NCBI RefSeq assembly: GCF_900078365.1
Contig: NZ_LT598653.1
Coordinates: 868,001 to 932,000, forward strand
DNA length: 64,000 nucleotides
Direction of reading: 5' to 3'
DNA from: an uncultured Sphingopyxis sp.
Lineage (GTDB): Bacteria > Pseudomonadota > Alphaproteobacteria > Sphingomonadales > Sphingomonadaceae
Below, piece by piece: positions 41,673 through 50,242 of this stretch. The notes below the pieces were generated by a model. That model had not been told where the DNA came from and did not search any database. It worked only from the letters and a program-made list of their open reading frames with translations. The translations under genes and the position numbers were made by a program. Numbering within the stretch: the stretch's first letter is position 1; each line of letters opens with the position of its first letter.

Positions 41673-43352
41673 ATGACGGATGGCGCGGGTGTAGCCGCAC
41701 TAACGGCGGACAGTAGGCAGAGCGAACGCAAGGTCATCCTCGCTTCCTCGCTCGGCACGGTGTTCGAATGGTATGATTTCTACCTCTACGGCCTGCTCGC
41801 GACGATCATCTCGGCGCAATTCTTCTCGGGCGTCAACGAAACCACCGGCTTCATCTTCGCGCTCGCCGCTTTCGCCGCGGGCTTTGCGGTAAGGCCGTTC
41901 GGCGCGCTCGTTTTCGGGCGCATCGGCGACCTCGTCGGGCGCAAGAACACCTTCCTCGTCACCATGGGTCTGATGGGCGCCTCGACCTTCCTCGTCGGCG
42001 TGCTGCCCAGCTATGCGTCGATCGGGGTTGCGGCGCCGATCCTGCTCGTCCTGCTCCGGCTCGTCCAGGGGCTCGCGCTCGGGGGCGAGTATGGCGGCGC
42101 TGCGACCTACGTCGCCGAACATGCGCCCGAGGGCAAACGCGGCTTCTTCACCAGCTTCATCCAGACCACCGCGACGCTCGGCCTGTTCGCGGCGCTCGGC
42201 GTCGTCATCGCCATCCGCTCGGCGATGGGCGAGGCCGCCTTCGCCGACTGGGGCTGGCGCATTCCCTTCCTCATTTCGGTGATCCTGCTCGGCGTGTCGC
42301 TGTGGATCCGCCTCCAGCTCGAGGAAAGCCCGGTCTTCAAGCAGATGAAGGAGGAAGGTACGACGTCGAAGGCGCCGCTGACCGAGGCCTTCGGCCGCTG
42401 GGACAATCTCAAATGGGTCCTCGTCGCGCTGTTCGGCGCGGTCGCAGGGCAGGCGGTCGTCTGGTATTCGGGGCAATTCTATGCGCTCTTCTTCCTCGAA
42501 AAGACGCTGAAGGTCGACGGCGCGACCGCGAACATATTGATCGCCATCGCGCTCGCGCTCGGCACGCCCTTCTTCATCGTCTTCGGCTGGCTCAGCGACA
42601 GGATCGGGCGCAAGCCGATCATCCTCGCGGGCTGCGCGCTGGCGGCGCTCACCTACTTTCCGGCGTTCCAGATGCTGACCGAAGCGGCCAATCCGGCGAT
42701 GGCGAAGGCGCAGCGGACGGCGGCCGTGACGGTCCAGGCCGATCCCGGTGCCTGCGCTTTCCAGTTCGATCCGATCGGCAAGGAGAAGTTCGAGAGCACG
42801 GGTTGCGACATCGCGAAATCGGCGCTCGCGAAAGCGGGCGTCAGCTACACCAGCGTGACGCGTCCGCGCCGTACCGGCGAAGCGGCGGACGTCTGGATCG
42901 GCGATCGCGTGCTGGTCGCTCCCGAACCATGGCGGCTCGCCGAGGAGGATCGCGCCGCCGCCGCGGAGGCTTTCCGCCAGCAACTCGCCGCCGCGACCGC
43001 CGCCGCCGGCTATCCCGCCAAGGCCGATCTCGCCGCGATGAACAAGCCTCTCGTCGTCGGGATCCTCTTCTATCTCGTGCTGCTGGTGACGATGGTTTAC
43101 GGCCCGATCGCCGCCTTGCTCGTCGAGCTCTTCCCCAGTCGCATCCGTTACACCGCCATGTCCTTGCCCTATCATATCGGAAACGGCTGGTTCGGCGGCT
43201 TCCTGCCGACGACGGCGTTCGCGATGGTCGCGGCGACGGGCAACATCTATTACGGCCTCTGGTATCCGGTCATCGTCGCGGTGATCACGCTGGTGGTCGG
43301 GCTTCTGTTCCTGCCCGAGACCTTTCGCCGGCCGCTTCATCCTTCGGCATAG
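41673..43352 (+). CDS. MFS transporter, metabolite:H+ symporter (MHS) family, with large periplasmic insert
   Basis: 559 residues, 12 predicted helices. GTVFEWYDFYLYG in helix 1, the RIGDLVGRKNTFL loop 2-3 motif, LVQGLALGGEYGGAATYVAEH in helix 4 and loop 4-5 (quoted across a residue break), and WGWRIPFLISV in helix 6 define the MHS group (ProP/KgtP/ShiA relatives: dicarboxylates, osmolytes, shikimate). Between helices 9 and 10 lies an extra segment of about 110 residues (about 335-445) with two Cys, predicted to be periplasmic. Substrate unknown. Own promoter; SD GAGAGGAT. Confidence 0.88.
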   Translation: MTDGAGVAALTADSRQSERKVILASSLGTVFEWYDFYLYGLLATIISAQFFSGVNETTGFIFALAAFAAGFAVRPFGALVFGRIGDLVGRKNTFLVTMGLMGASTFLVGVLPSYASIGVAAPILLVLLRLVQGLALGGEYGGAATYVAEHAPEGKRGFFTSFIQTTATLGLFAALGVVIAIRSAMGEAAFADWGWRIPFLISVILLGVSLWIRLQLEESPVFKQMKEEGTTSKAPLTEAFGRWDNLKWVLVALFGAVAGQAVVWYSGQFYALFFLEKTLKVDGATANILIAIALALGTPFFIVFGWLSDRIGRKPIILAGCALAALTYFPAFQMLTEAANPAMAKAQRTAAVTVQADPGACAFQFDPIGKEKFESTGCDIAKSALAKAGVSYTSVTRPRRTGEAADVWIGDRVLVAPEPWRLAEEDRAAAAEAFRQQLAAATAAAGYPAKADLAAMNKPLVVGILFYLVLLVTMVYGPIAALLVELFPSRIRYTAMSLPYHIGNGWFGGFLPTTAFAMVAATGNIYYGLWYPVIVAVITLVVGLLFLPETFRRPLHPSA

Positions 43353-43353
43353 A

Positions 43354-43381
43354 TTGACCCGTCGGGGCCGCGCGTTAGAGT
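43354..43381 (+). promoter_or_regulatory. Predicted promoter of the alpha/beta hydrolase gene
   Basis: TTGACC (43354-43359), 16-bp spacer, TAGAGT (43376-43381), beginning just after the MFS stop codon; 22 bp before ATG 43404. Confidence 0.45.
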
Positions 43382-43403
43382 ATCGTCAGGCCTGCAGGGG
43401 GGC

Positions 43404-44447
43404 ATGATGATCAGCGACGACATAGATTTCGGCGAGCCGCCGCCGCCGCGGCGCCCCTTGTTCCGGCGCAAGCGGGTGCTGGTCCCGCTTGGCGTCCTGC
43501 TCGCGATCGTCGCCGGTTTCCTGCTGCTGCTGACCCCCGACACCGATCGCGACGCGATGATCGCCAAATATGGCGGCCTGGACGCGGCCTTTGCCGCGGG
43601 ACCGGCGGGGCAACGGATTCACTACCGCGATCAGGGCAGGGCCGATGGCCCGCCGATCATCCTGGTCCACGGCGCCAATGCCAGCCTCCATACCTGGGAG
43701 CCGCTCGTGAAGCGGCTCGGCGCCGGATATCGCATCATCACGCTCGACCTGCCCGGCCACGGCCTGACCGGCGCGACGCCCGACACCGATTATTCGGCCG
43801 AGGGCATGATGCACGCGGTCGACGTCGTCGCGGCGAAGCTCGGGCTCGATCATTTCATTCTCGGCGGCAATTCGATGGGCGGCTGGGTCGCGTGGCGCTA
43901 CGCGCTCGCGCAGCCGGCGCGCGTCGATGCGCTGCTGCTGATCGACGCCGCCGGCATGCCGCTGCGCAAGGGCGAGAAAAGACCCGAATCGAATGTCGGT
44001 TTCCGCATCCTCGAATATCCCGTCGGCCGCTGGCTCGCGACGCGGGTGACGCCGCGGATGCTCGTCGAGCAGTCGCTGCGCGGCTCGGTCGAGAAACAGG
44101 ACATCGTCGATGATGCGATGATCGACCGCTATTGGGAATTGCTCCTCTTTCCCGGCAATCGCGAGGCCACGGTGCTGCGCGCGCGAATGGACCGCGAGCC
44201 CGAAATGGCGGCGCGGGTCGGCGAGATCGCCGCCCCGACGCTGATCCTGTTCGGCGACAAGGACCGGGTGATCAATCCCAGCGCCGCGAAGACGTTCAAC
44301 GAACGGATAAAGGGGTCTGAGGTCGTGATGCTGCCCGGCATCGGCCATTTGCCGATGGAGGAAGCGCCCGATGCGACCGCCGCCGCAATCGCCGGCTTCC
44401 TCAAGCGGCGGCTTGCGCCCGCTCCGGCTGATCCAGAAACGCGCTGA
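43404..44447 (+). CDS. Alpha/beta hydrolase with N-terminal membrane anchor
   Basis: 347 residues. The first 45 contain a basic stretch (RRPLFRRKR) and one transmembrane helix (VLVPLGVLLAIVAGFLLLL), so the enzyme is probably anchored with the catalytic domain in the periplasm. Hydrolase landmarks: oxyanion region LVHGANASLHTW, the nucleophile elbow GNSMGGW, an acid in LFGDKDRVINP and the His of GIGHLPMEE. Esterase or lipase-type activity; substrate unknown. The end overlaps the convergent hydrolase gene by 47 bp. Confidence 0.88.
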   Translation: MMISDDIDFGEPPPPRRPLFRRKRVLVPLGVLLAIVAGFLLLLTPDTDRDAMIAKYGGLDAAFAAGPAGQRIHYRDQGRADGPPIILVHGANASLHTWEPLVKRLGAGYRIITLDLPGHGLTGATPDTDYSAEGMMHAVDVVAAKLGLDHFILGGNSMGGWVAWRYALAQPARVDALLLIDAAGMPLRKGEKRPESNVGFRILEYPVGRWLATRVTPRMLVEQSLRGSVEKQDIVDDAMIDRYWELLLFPGNREATVLRARMDREPEMAARVGEIAAPTLILFGDKDRVINPSAAKTFNERIKGSEVVMLPGIGHLPMEEAPDATAAAIAGFLKRRLAPAPADPETR

Positions 44448-45153
44448 CTCGCGCCGAAATCGCCGCCGCATGGGTGAAGGGGAAGAGGTGCGATCCCGGC
44501 ACCACCTCCAGCACCGCGCCGTCGACCAGATCGGCGATCGCCTGACCGTGGCACGCAGGCACGACGCCGTCGCGCTCGCCCATCAGGATCAGCACGGGCG
44601 TGGCTTTGAGCTGTGGCAGCATCGCTACGCTCGTCCATCCTGCCATCGCCATCGACTGCCAGGCGAGGCCGAGCGGTGTCGCGGTCGGCAGCTTGAGGCC
44701 GCTCGCCAGCATGTCGTCGTCGAGCAAGGCGGCCCAGCCGATCCCCGGCGCGCTCACCGTCGGCGTCGTCGCCATCAGCACCAGCCGGCGCACGCGTCCC
44801 GGAAACTGGATAGCGACCTGTTGCGCCAGCGCGCCGCCCCAGCTGAAACCCGCAACGTCGATCGCCCCATGGCCGAGCCGGTCGGCGATCTCCATCACCA
44901 CCGCCGCGATCGTTGGGGCGCCATAGGGGAGCAGCGCGTCGGGCGAGCCGCCGACGCCGGGCATGTCGAGCGTCAACACCTCGCGGCCATGGATCCGCGC
45001 GAGCAAAGGCGCGGCAGCCGCGATGTCGGCGCCGATGCCGTTGAGGAACAGCAGGGGCGTGCCCGGCGCGCCTTCCCGCCAGCGCGCGACGCGCAGGCTG
45101 AGGCCGTAAACATGCTCGGTGCTGAGGGCGGGCCGGCCGCTGATCCTACTCAT
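44401..45153 (-). CDS. Alpha/beta hydrolase, PhaZ-like (intracellular PHA depolymerase type)
   Basis: 250-residue cytoplasmic alpha/beta hydrolase. LLFLNGIGADIAAAAPLLARI, the nucleophile elbow GFSWGGALAQQVAIQFPGRV, LMGERDGVVP (acid) and GSHLFPF (His) follow the order and wording of medium-chain polyhydroxyalkanoate depolymerases such as Pseudomonas PhaZ. No PHA synthase or phasin gene is in the window, so the storage-polymer role is by homology only. ATG 45153 is preferred; longer reverse frames have no coding character. Confidence 0.82.
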   Translation of the reverse strand: MSRISGRPALSTEHVYGLSLRVARWREGAPGTPLLFLNGIGADIAAAAPLLARIHGREVLTLDMPGVGGSPDALLPYGAPTIAAVVMEIADRLGHGAIDVAGFSWGGALAQQVAIQFPGRVRRLVLMATTPTVSAPGIGWAALLDDDMLASGLKLPTATPLGLAWQSMAMAGWTSVAMLPQLKATPVLILMGERDGVVPACHGQAIADLVDGAVLEVVPGSHLFPFTHAAAISARVSAFLDQPERAQAAA

Positions 45154-45199
45154 GGGCCCTGCCTTGGCATATCCTGATGACCGGCGAAAGACCGGCGAT

Positions 45200-45469
45200 C
45201 TACGGGATCTGCTTCGCTGCCTCCGCGGCCTGTTCGTAACGCAGGCAGTCGAAAATCTTCGCGCCGGCGAGAAACACCGACCCGGTGCAGGCGAGCAGCA
45301 GCAGCTTTCCCCCGTAACCCGGATATTCGTGCAGATAGGCCGCCCCGCGCGCCATCGCGCCGACGGCGAGCGCATAGATGATGAGGCACGCCTCAAGGCG
45401 CGTCTTGATGACGAACAGGCGTCCGATCTTCTTCAGCATCACCAACAACCCAAGCAAGCGCCGTGCCAT
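45200..45469 (-). CDS. Small two-span membrane protein, unknown function
   Basis: 89 residues (or 79 from the in-frame ATG 45439, which starts MLKKIGRLFVIKTRLEA). Two hydrophobic segments, LIIYALAVGAMARGAAYL and GGKLLLLACTGSVFLAGAKIF, separated by a YPGYGGK turn, and a short C-terminal FDCLRYEQAAEAAKQIP tail. Neither start has a strong SD. I recognise the type from sphingomonad genomes but no function. Follows no clear operon partner. Confidence 0.65.
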   Translation of the reverse strand: MARRLLGLLVMLKKIGRLFVIKTRLEACLIIYALAVGAMARGAAYLHEYPGYGGKLLLLACTGSVFLAGAKIFDCLRYEQAAEAAKQIP

Positions 45470-45548
45470 CGGCCAAAATCAAGGATTCGGCGCGGCGGGT
45501 CTATGGTAAATTGTAAGTTAATCCGACAGGTGGGGGAAGGGCGGATGT

Positions 45549-45851
45549 TTAGAAATAGCGCGGAATCGGCCCGATCTGCCGCGTCTGGTCGGGAAGGGTG
45601 ACGACGGCATCGTCGATATAGCACCAACCCCAACCCTCGGGCGGGTCATAGCCCTCGATCACCGGATGCCCGGTCTCGTGAAAATGTGCGCGGGCGTGGC
45701 GCGACGGCGAATCGTCGCAGCAGCCGACATGGCCGCAAGTGCGGCAGAGGCGCAGATGCACCCAGATGCCGCCCGTCCGCAAACATTCTTCGCATCCCTT
45801 GGCGCTCGGCGTCACATCCTGGATCGCGGCTTCGTGCGAACAGTTCGTCAT
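45549..45851 (-). CDS. UBP-type zinc finger protein
   Basis: 100-residue stand-alone ZnF-UBP domain (PF02148 type). Metal ligands visible: C-x2-C in GCEECLRTG, C-x2-C in LCRTCGHVGCCD, and His residues in ARAHFHETGHPV. Eukaryotic versions bind ubiquitin C-termini; bacterial ones have unknown partners. ATG 45851 has GGAGAAGAG upstream and overlaps the stop of the DUF5996 gene (ATGA), so the two are translationally coupled. Confidence 0.9.
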   Translation of the reverse strand: MTNCSHEAAIQDVTPSAKGCEECLRTGGIWVHLRLCRTCGHVGCCDDSPSRHARAHFHETGHPVIEGYDPPEGWGWCYIDDAVVTLPDQTRQIGPIPRYF

Positions 45852-46807
45852 GCACTCTTCTCCGTTTTGCGGACCCGCGCCGGCATCCCCATCGCGCATT
45901 CGAGCGCGGCGCGGTCCCAGCCAGCGGCGTCGGCCGCGGCGGCATAAGTGGCTTCGAGGAAATCGAGCAGCAGCGCATCGGGCGAAGCCGCCGTTCGCAC
46001 GGCTTCATAGGGCAGGATATATTCGCCGAGTTCCCCATCGAAGCGCGCCGCCGGCGGCACCGGCCCCGCGCGAAAGCCCTCCGGCTCGGGGTAGGCGTAG
46101 GAATAAAAGGCCGGCTCGGGAAAGCCGTCACCGCCGGGCCAGAAGCCCGCGCTGCTGACTTCGTGCGAATAGGCTTCGCGCGTCACCGGATCGGGCAGGC
46201 CCGGCACCCCGCCGGGGTGCGGCGGCGCGGTGCGCCCCGAAAAGCGCGTCACCGCGAGGTCGAAGCTGCCCCAGAAGAAATGCACCGGGCTCGCCTTGCC
46301 GAGAAAACCGCTGCGGAAGAGCTTGAAGACGCGGTCGACCTGCACCAGCGCGCGCCAGAAACGATGCGCCGCATCGGCGTCATAGCTCTTATGGCTCTCG
46401 TCGCGCGCAAAGGGGATCGGGTCGGGCATCTCGTTGGGCACGCCGTGAATGCGGACCTCCATGCCGAGGTCGGCGAGCAGCCCCAGCAGCCGGTCGTGGA
46501 AATCGGCGACGCTGCGCGGTTCGAGCGCCAGCTCGCGTTGCTGGCCTTCGCTCGTGCGGCAGACCAGCCGGTGCGCGATGAAATCGAACTCGATCTCGAG
46601 CAGTTCGTGTCCCGCCGGGATCGGCGAAGTCGTGAGGCCGCGCGCGCTGACATAGAGCGGGACCTGCCAGCCGTGATTGAGCCAGGGCGTCAGCGACAGA
46701 CGGATCTTTCCGACGATCTGCGTCCAGAGTTGTAGGGTGATCGCGGTATCGCGCCAGTCGGCCCAGCGCAGTTCGGGCCAGATCGCCGCTCGCTCGTCCG
46801 GTGACAT
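45848..46807 (-). CDS. DUF5996 family protein
   Basis: 319-residue soluble protein. WPELRWADWRDTAITLQLWTQ at the N-terminus, the HGWQVPLYVSARGLTTSPIP block, FFWGSFDLAVTRFSGR and HEVSSAGFWPGG in the centre, and YSYAYPEPEGF are the DUF5996 pattern; function unknown. ATG 46807 is chosen because GAGGAGAG lies 8 nt upstream. It is first in an operon with the UBP zinc-finger gene. No catalytic motif that I recognise, though the conserved Trp/His-rich centre suggests ligand binding. Confidence 0.82.
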   Translation of the reverse strand: MSPDERAAIWPELRWADWRDTAITLQLWTQIVGKIRLSLTPWLNHGWQVPLYVSARGLTTSPIPAGHELLEIEFDFIAHRLVCRTSEGQQRELALEPRSVADFHDRLLGLLADLGMEVRIHGVPNEMPDPIPFARDESHKSYDADAAHRFWRALVQVDRVFKLFRSGFLGKASPVHFFWGSFDLAVTRFSGRTAPPHPGGVPGLPDPVTREAYSHEVSSAGFWPGGDGFPEPAFYSYAYPEPEGFRAGPVPPAARFDGELGEYILPYEAVRTAASPDALLLDFLEATYAAAADAAGWDRAALECAMGMPARVRKTEKSA

Positions 46808-46931
46808 TCGGCTCTCCTCATCGAAGGATCGAGTCCCGCCCCCGCCGATGTTAGCTGGCCGCGGCGCGATCGGCCAGTCATGGAATTCAGCGATGTCCGC
46901 AGCGGGGTGGTGAGCGGCCATTCCCAACATT

Positions 46932-47010
46932 CGTCATTCCCGCGAAAGCGGGAACCCCGTGTGGGATCAGCCTACGCACGCTCTGGGTTCCCGCTTTCGC
47001 GGGAATGACG
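46932..47010. repeat. Inverted repeat, family A (CGTCATTCCCGCGAAAGCGGGAA)
   Basis: Perfect 23-bp arms at 46932-46954 and 46988-47010. Same family at 60174-60245. Lies upstream of the DUF5996 gene. Confidence 0.95.
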
Positions 47011-47045
47011 ATGTAAAAGGCCGCAATCGGCCAGTCTCAGACATT

Positions 47046-47121
47046 CGTCATCCCGGACTTGATCCGGGATCCACTCTTTCCACGCTGCGTAAATGGACCC
47101 CGGATCAAGTCCGGGGTGACG
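47046..47121. repeat. Inverted repeat, family B (CCGGACTTGATCCGG), copy 2
   Basis: CGTCATCCCGGACTTGATCC (47046 onward) faces GGATCAAGTCCGGGGTGACG (47102-47121). Placed directly after a family A element, making a tandem of two different repeat families. Confidence 0.9.
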
Positions 47122-47160
47122 ATGAAACATAGGTCCGCTCCCAGTCGAAACCCGCCAGAA

Positions 47161-47829
47161 CTACGCTCTCGCAAACCAGATGATATGCCGGGCGCCCTTG
47201 CCGCCCGCTCGCGCGCGCAGTGCGACTTCTTCTACCCCGAAGCCCGCCGCCGTCAGCCGGCGCGCGAACCGCGCGTCGGGCGCCGCCGACCAGATCGCGA
47301 GGGTTCCGCCCGGACGCAGCGCCGCCTTCGCCGATGCGAGCCCCGCCGCCGAGTAAATACCGTCGTTCGCTTCGCGCACCAGCCCGTCGGGACCATTGTC
47401 GACGTCGAGCAGGATCGCGTCGTAACGGCCGCGCCCGGCGGTGATCGCGGCCGCGACATCGCCGACGATCAGTTCGACGCGCGGATCGTCGAGGCAGCCC
47501 GCGGCGATTTCGGCCATCGGCCCGCGCGCCCACTCGATGATCTCGGGAACGAGTTCAGCGACGGTGACCTTCGCGTTCGGGCCGAGCACCGCCAGCGCGG
47601 CGCGCAGTGTAAAGCCCATGCCATAGCCGCCGATCAGCAGGCTCGCCGCGCCCGGGCTGCGCAGCCGTTCGCAGCTCATCACCGCGAGCGCCTCTTCGGA
47701 ACCGCTCATCCGGCTGTTCATCAACTCGTTGCCGCCGATCGCGATGATGAAATCGTCGCCGCGCCGGTAGAGGCGCAGTTCGCCGCCGCCGGGGATCCGC
47801 GCCGTGTCGAGCAGTTCGCGTATCTTCAA
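47161..47829 (-). CDS. Spermidine-synthase-like methyltransferase-fold protein
   Basis: 222 residues if read from TTG 47829 (LKIRELLDTARIPGG). The Rossmann motif LLIGGYGMGFTLRAAL, the acidic strand VTVAELVPEIIEWARG, and LLDVDNGPDGL are those of spermidine-synthase-like proteins (SpeE fold). Polyamine-specific residues were not identified. No good ATG or SD is present; an earlier start would overlap astB, which ends 8 bp away, so translation may be coupled. Last gene of the arginine succinyltransferase operon; substrate unknown. Confidence 0.72.
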   Translation of the reverse strand: MKIRELLDTARIPGGGELRLYRRGDDFIIAIGGNELMNSRMSGSEEALAVMSCERLRSPGAASLLIGGYGMGFTLRAALAVLGPNAKVTVAELVPEIIEWARGPMAEIAAGCLDDPRVELIVGDVAAAITAGRGRYDAILLDVDNGPDGLVREANDGIYSAAGLASAKAALRPGGTLAIWSAAPDARFARRLTAAGFGVEEVALRARAGGKGARHIIWFARA

Positions 47830-47836
47830 GGGAGGA

Positions 47837-49087
47837 TCAGTCCAGTTCGCCGAGGCCGAGTTCGGCGAGCAGGGCGCTCCGCGCCTTGCGCACATCGTTC
47901 GCCAGCGCGGCCGAAGCGAGATCGCCCGGCGCGATCGCCTCGGGCCAATGCGCCGCGACGACGTCCGCGATCCGGTCGAGCTTGGCCTCGTCGGCGATGA
48001 AGCGCGGATCGACGGTCGCGGGATCGGCGACGACGCGCAGGCGCAGGCAAGCGGGGCCGCCGCCGTTCGCCATCGACTGGCGGACATCGACGGGCAGCAG
48101 GCGGCGGATCGGGCCGTTGCCCGCGATCATATCTTCCAGCCAGCTCCAGACCGCGGGCGTGGCCTGCGCCTCGGTCGGCAGCACCAGCCCCATGCCGCTA
48201 CCATCGGGCAGGCTGACGAGCTGGGCGTTGAACAGATAGGATCTGATCGCGTGCGCCAGGCTCACCGCGCTCGCGGGCACCTCGACGATCTCGACCGCGG
48301 GGAAGGCCCTGCGGATTTCGGCATGCGCCGCTTCGCGATCCTCGAACGCGGTCTCGTGGGTGAAGAGCACATGCTCGTTCGCGACCGCGACGACGTCGTT
48401 GTGGAAGGCGCCGCCCTGGATCGCGGTGTCCGACTGGCGGATGAAGAGCGTGCGCGCGGGATCGAGCCGGTGCTTTCGGGCGATCGCCTTCGACGCGTCG
48501 AGATGCTGGCGCGCGGGGAAGCGCCCGCCGCCGACCCCATAGACGAAGATTTCGACGCCCGCCGCGTCGTGCCCGCTGCACAGCCGCATATGGTTCGCCG
48601 CGCCCTCGTCGCCGAAAGGGGCGGGGACGGGAGCGTGGACCTGAAAGGCCGGATCGGCGAACGCAAGGCGAAGCTGCGCGAGCGTGCCGGACCATTCGTG
48701 GCTGCGGTGCGGCATGGTGACAAGGTTCGCGACGGTCAGATGGCATTTGCCGTCGGCGCTGTCGGGGGCGGGGGAAACCGTCGCGGCATTCGCGGCCCAC
48801 ATCGACGAGGCCGACCAGGCCTGCGCGCGCAAATGGCGTTCGGCCTCTTCGGACGAGGTGCCGAGCTGGGCAAGCCACGGCGCGTCGGGGCGATCGAGCG
48901 GCATGAAAAAGCCCTGGGGGAGGCCGAGCGCCAGATTGTGGCGCATCTTCTCGATGCCCTGCAGTGCGGCGGCGCGCGGCTGCGACACGTCGCCCGCATG
49001 GCTCGCCGACGCGATATTGCCGCGGCTGAGCCCCGCATAATTATGGCTGGGCCCGATGATTCCGTCGAAGTTGATTTCGGTGAGCAT
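47837..49087 (-). CDS. astB: N-succinylarginine dihydrolase
   Basis: 416-residue enzyme of the AST arginine-degradation pathway (N-succinylarginine to N-succinylornithine, 2 NH3 and CO2). INFDGIIGPSHNYAGLSRGN is the diagnostic N-terminus. Others are GAFHNDVVAVANEHVLF (catalytic His and Asp region of the amidinotransferase fold) and NGGGPACLRLRVV near the C-terminus, ahead of the last helix. ATG 49087 has AGAGGACAC upstream. Separated from astA by a family E repeat. Confidence 0.97.
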   Translation of the reverse strand: MLTEINFDGIIGPSHNYAGLSRGNIASASHAGDVSQPRAAALQGIEKMRHNLALGLPQGFFMPLDRPDAPWLAQLGTSSEEAERHLRAQAWSASSMWAANAATVSPAPDSADGKCHLTVANLVTMPHRSHEWSGTLAQLRLAFADPAFQVHAPVPAPFGDEGAANHMRLCSGHDAAGVEIFVYGVGGGRFPARQHLDASKAIARKHRLDPARTLFIRQSDTAIQGGAFHNDVVAVANEHVLFTHETAFEDREAAHAEIRRAFPAVEIVEVPASAVSLAHAIRSYLFNAQLVSLPDGSGMGLVLPTEAQATPAVWSWLEDMIAGNGPIRRLLPVDVRQSMANGGGPACLRLRVVADPATVDPRFIADEAKLDRIADVVAAHWPEAIAPGDLASAALANDVRKARSALLAELGLGELD

Positions 49088-49100
49088 TGTGTCCTCTTTC

Positions 49101-49230
49101 AATCCCTCCCCTTCAGGGGAGGGCAGCGAGACTTGGCAGCTTGCTGCCTAGTCGCAGCGGGTGGGGGGCAGCGGCCTGACGCCATGCCGCTGGCCCCCAC
49201 CCCCAACCCCTCCCCTTAAGGGGAGGGGCT
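49101..49230. repeat. Composite hairpin repeat, family E, copy 3
   Basis: CCCTCCCCTTCAGGGGAGGG at the left and CCCCTCCCCTTAAGGGGAGG at the right, a middle stem of the GGGTGGGGG/CCCCCACCC type, and the core hairpin GACT-T-GGCAGC-TT-GCTGCC-T-AGTC at 49130-49153. The core stem differs from copies 1 and 2 in paired positions only. It fills the astA-astB gap. Confidence 0.92.
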
Positions 49231-49240
49231 TTATTTGGTT

Positions 49241-50242
49241 CTACCGCCCGATCCAGCTGATCGCGTCGCCCTTGCCGACGCCTAAAATGCGCGCCGCCTC
49301 GGCATCGATCGTCGCGTCAGCGCCGACCTTTCCGAAACAGCAGCGGAAATCGCCGAGCCGCCCGGTCGCGATCAGCGCGTCCTCGCCGCTTTCGGCAATT
49401 CCCGTCACCTCGACATGCTTCGCGTCGCGCACGCTCGCGACCTGGTCGGTGCGCGCGGTCATCGTCGGGCCGCCGTCGAAGATGTCGACATAATTTTCGA
49501 AGGCGAAGCCCTCATTCTCCAGCATCCGCATCGCCGCGCGCCCGGTCGGGTGCGGGACGCCGATCACGCTGCGCGCATGTTCGTTCAGCATCGCGATATA
49601 GACGGGATGCTTGGGCATCAGGTCGGCGATGAACTGGTTGCCGTGGACCGCGTTGAACTGGTCGGCTTCCTGGAAATTCATCCCGAAGAATTTGCCCGCG
49701 ACCCCGTCCCAGAAGGGCGATCCGCCCGCCTCGTCGATCACGCCGCGCAGCTCGGCGAGGATGCGGTCGCCGAAGCGCGCGCGGTGGCGCGCGATAAACA
49801 GATAGCGCGAGCGCGCGAGCAGCAGTCCGAGCCCGCCGGCGCGCGCCGCGGGGTGCAGGAACAGCCCGCCGACCTCGCTCGCGCCGTTGAGGTCGTTGCT
49901 CAGCATCAGCACCTGCGCGTGAAAGGTGCGGTTCAATTGCTCGCTATGCTTGCTGTCGGTGCCGATGCGATAGGAGTAGAAGGGCCAGCGTTGGCCGACC
50001 TGTCCGAAAATCTGGCAGGTGCCGCGCACTTCGCCGCTGTCCAGATCCTCGAGCACCATCAGATAAAGCTCGTCGGCGGGATATTCCTTGTCCGAGTTGA
50101 AACCCGCCTCGGCGCGCTCGAGCTTGGCGCGCAGGGCCTTTTTGTCGGGGGGCAGGTTGGTGAAGCCGCCGCCGGTCAGCTTCGCCATTTCGTAAATGCT
50201 TTGCAGGTCGCCCGGTTTGGCCGCCCGGATCACATAATTCAC
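49241..50242 (-). CDS. astA: Arginine N-succinyltransferase
   Basis: 333-residue first enzyme of the AST pathway (arginine + succinyl-CoA). The GNAT-like start YVIRAAKPGDLQSIYEMA, the GGGFTNLPPD motif, GGLFLHPAARAGGLGLLLAR (CoA-binding) and the KFFGMNFQEADQF block match AstA. ATG 50242 overlaps the stop of the upstream M20 hydrolase gene (ATGA), linking the two. A single astA gene is present, unlike the duplicated aruF/aruG of Pseudomonas. Confidence 0.97.
   Translation of the reverse strand: MNYVIRAAKPGDLQSIYEMAKLTGGGFTNLPPDKKALRAKLERAEAGFNSDKEYPADELYLMVLEDLDSGEVRGTCQIFGQVGQRWPFYSYRIGTDSKHSEQLNRTFHAQVLMLSNDLNGASEVGGLFLHPAARAGGLGLLLARSRYLFIARHRARFGDRILAELRGVIDEAGGSPFWDGVAGKFFGMNFQEADQFNAVHGNQFIADLMPKHPVYIAMLNEHARSVIGVPHPTGRAAMRMLENEGFAFENYVDIFDGGPTMTARTDQVASVRDAKHVEVTGIAESGEDALIATGRLGDFRCCFGKVGADATIDAEAARILGVGKGDAISWIGR

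Noticed and set aside
38215..41700. A 1161-codon open reverse frame running from glpK back through the helicase region
   Set aside because: Only the last 491 codons resemble a protein (glycerol kinase). The upstream part is antisense to the DEAD-box helicase and has the Arg/Ala/His/Asp-rich composition of high-GC shadow frames.
30598..49230. Family E elements as a CRISPR or coding repeat
   Set aside because: The copies are thousands of bases apart, palindromic and in single intergenic gaps; there are no regular spacers or cas genes.
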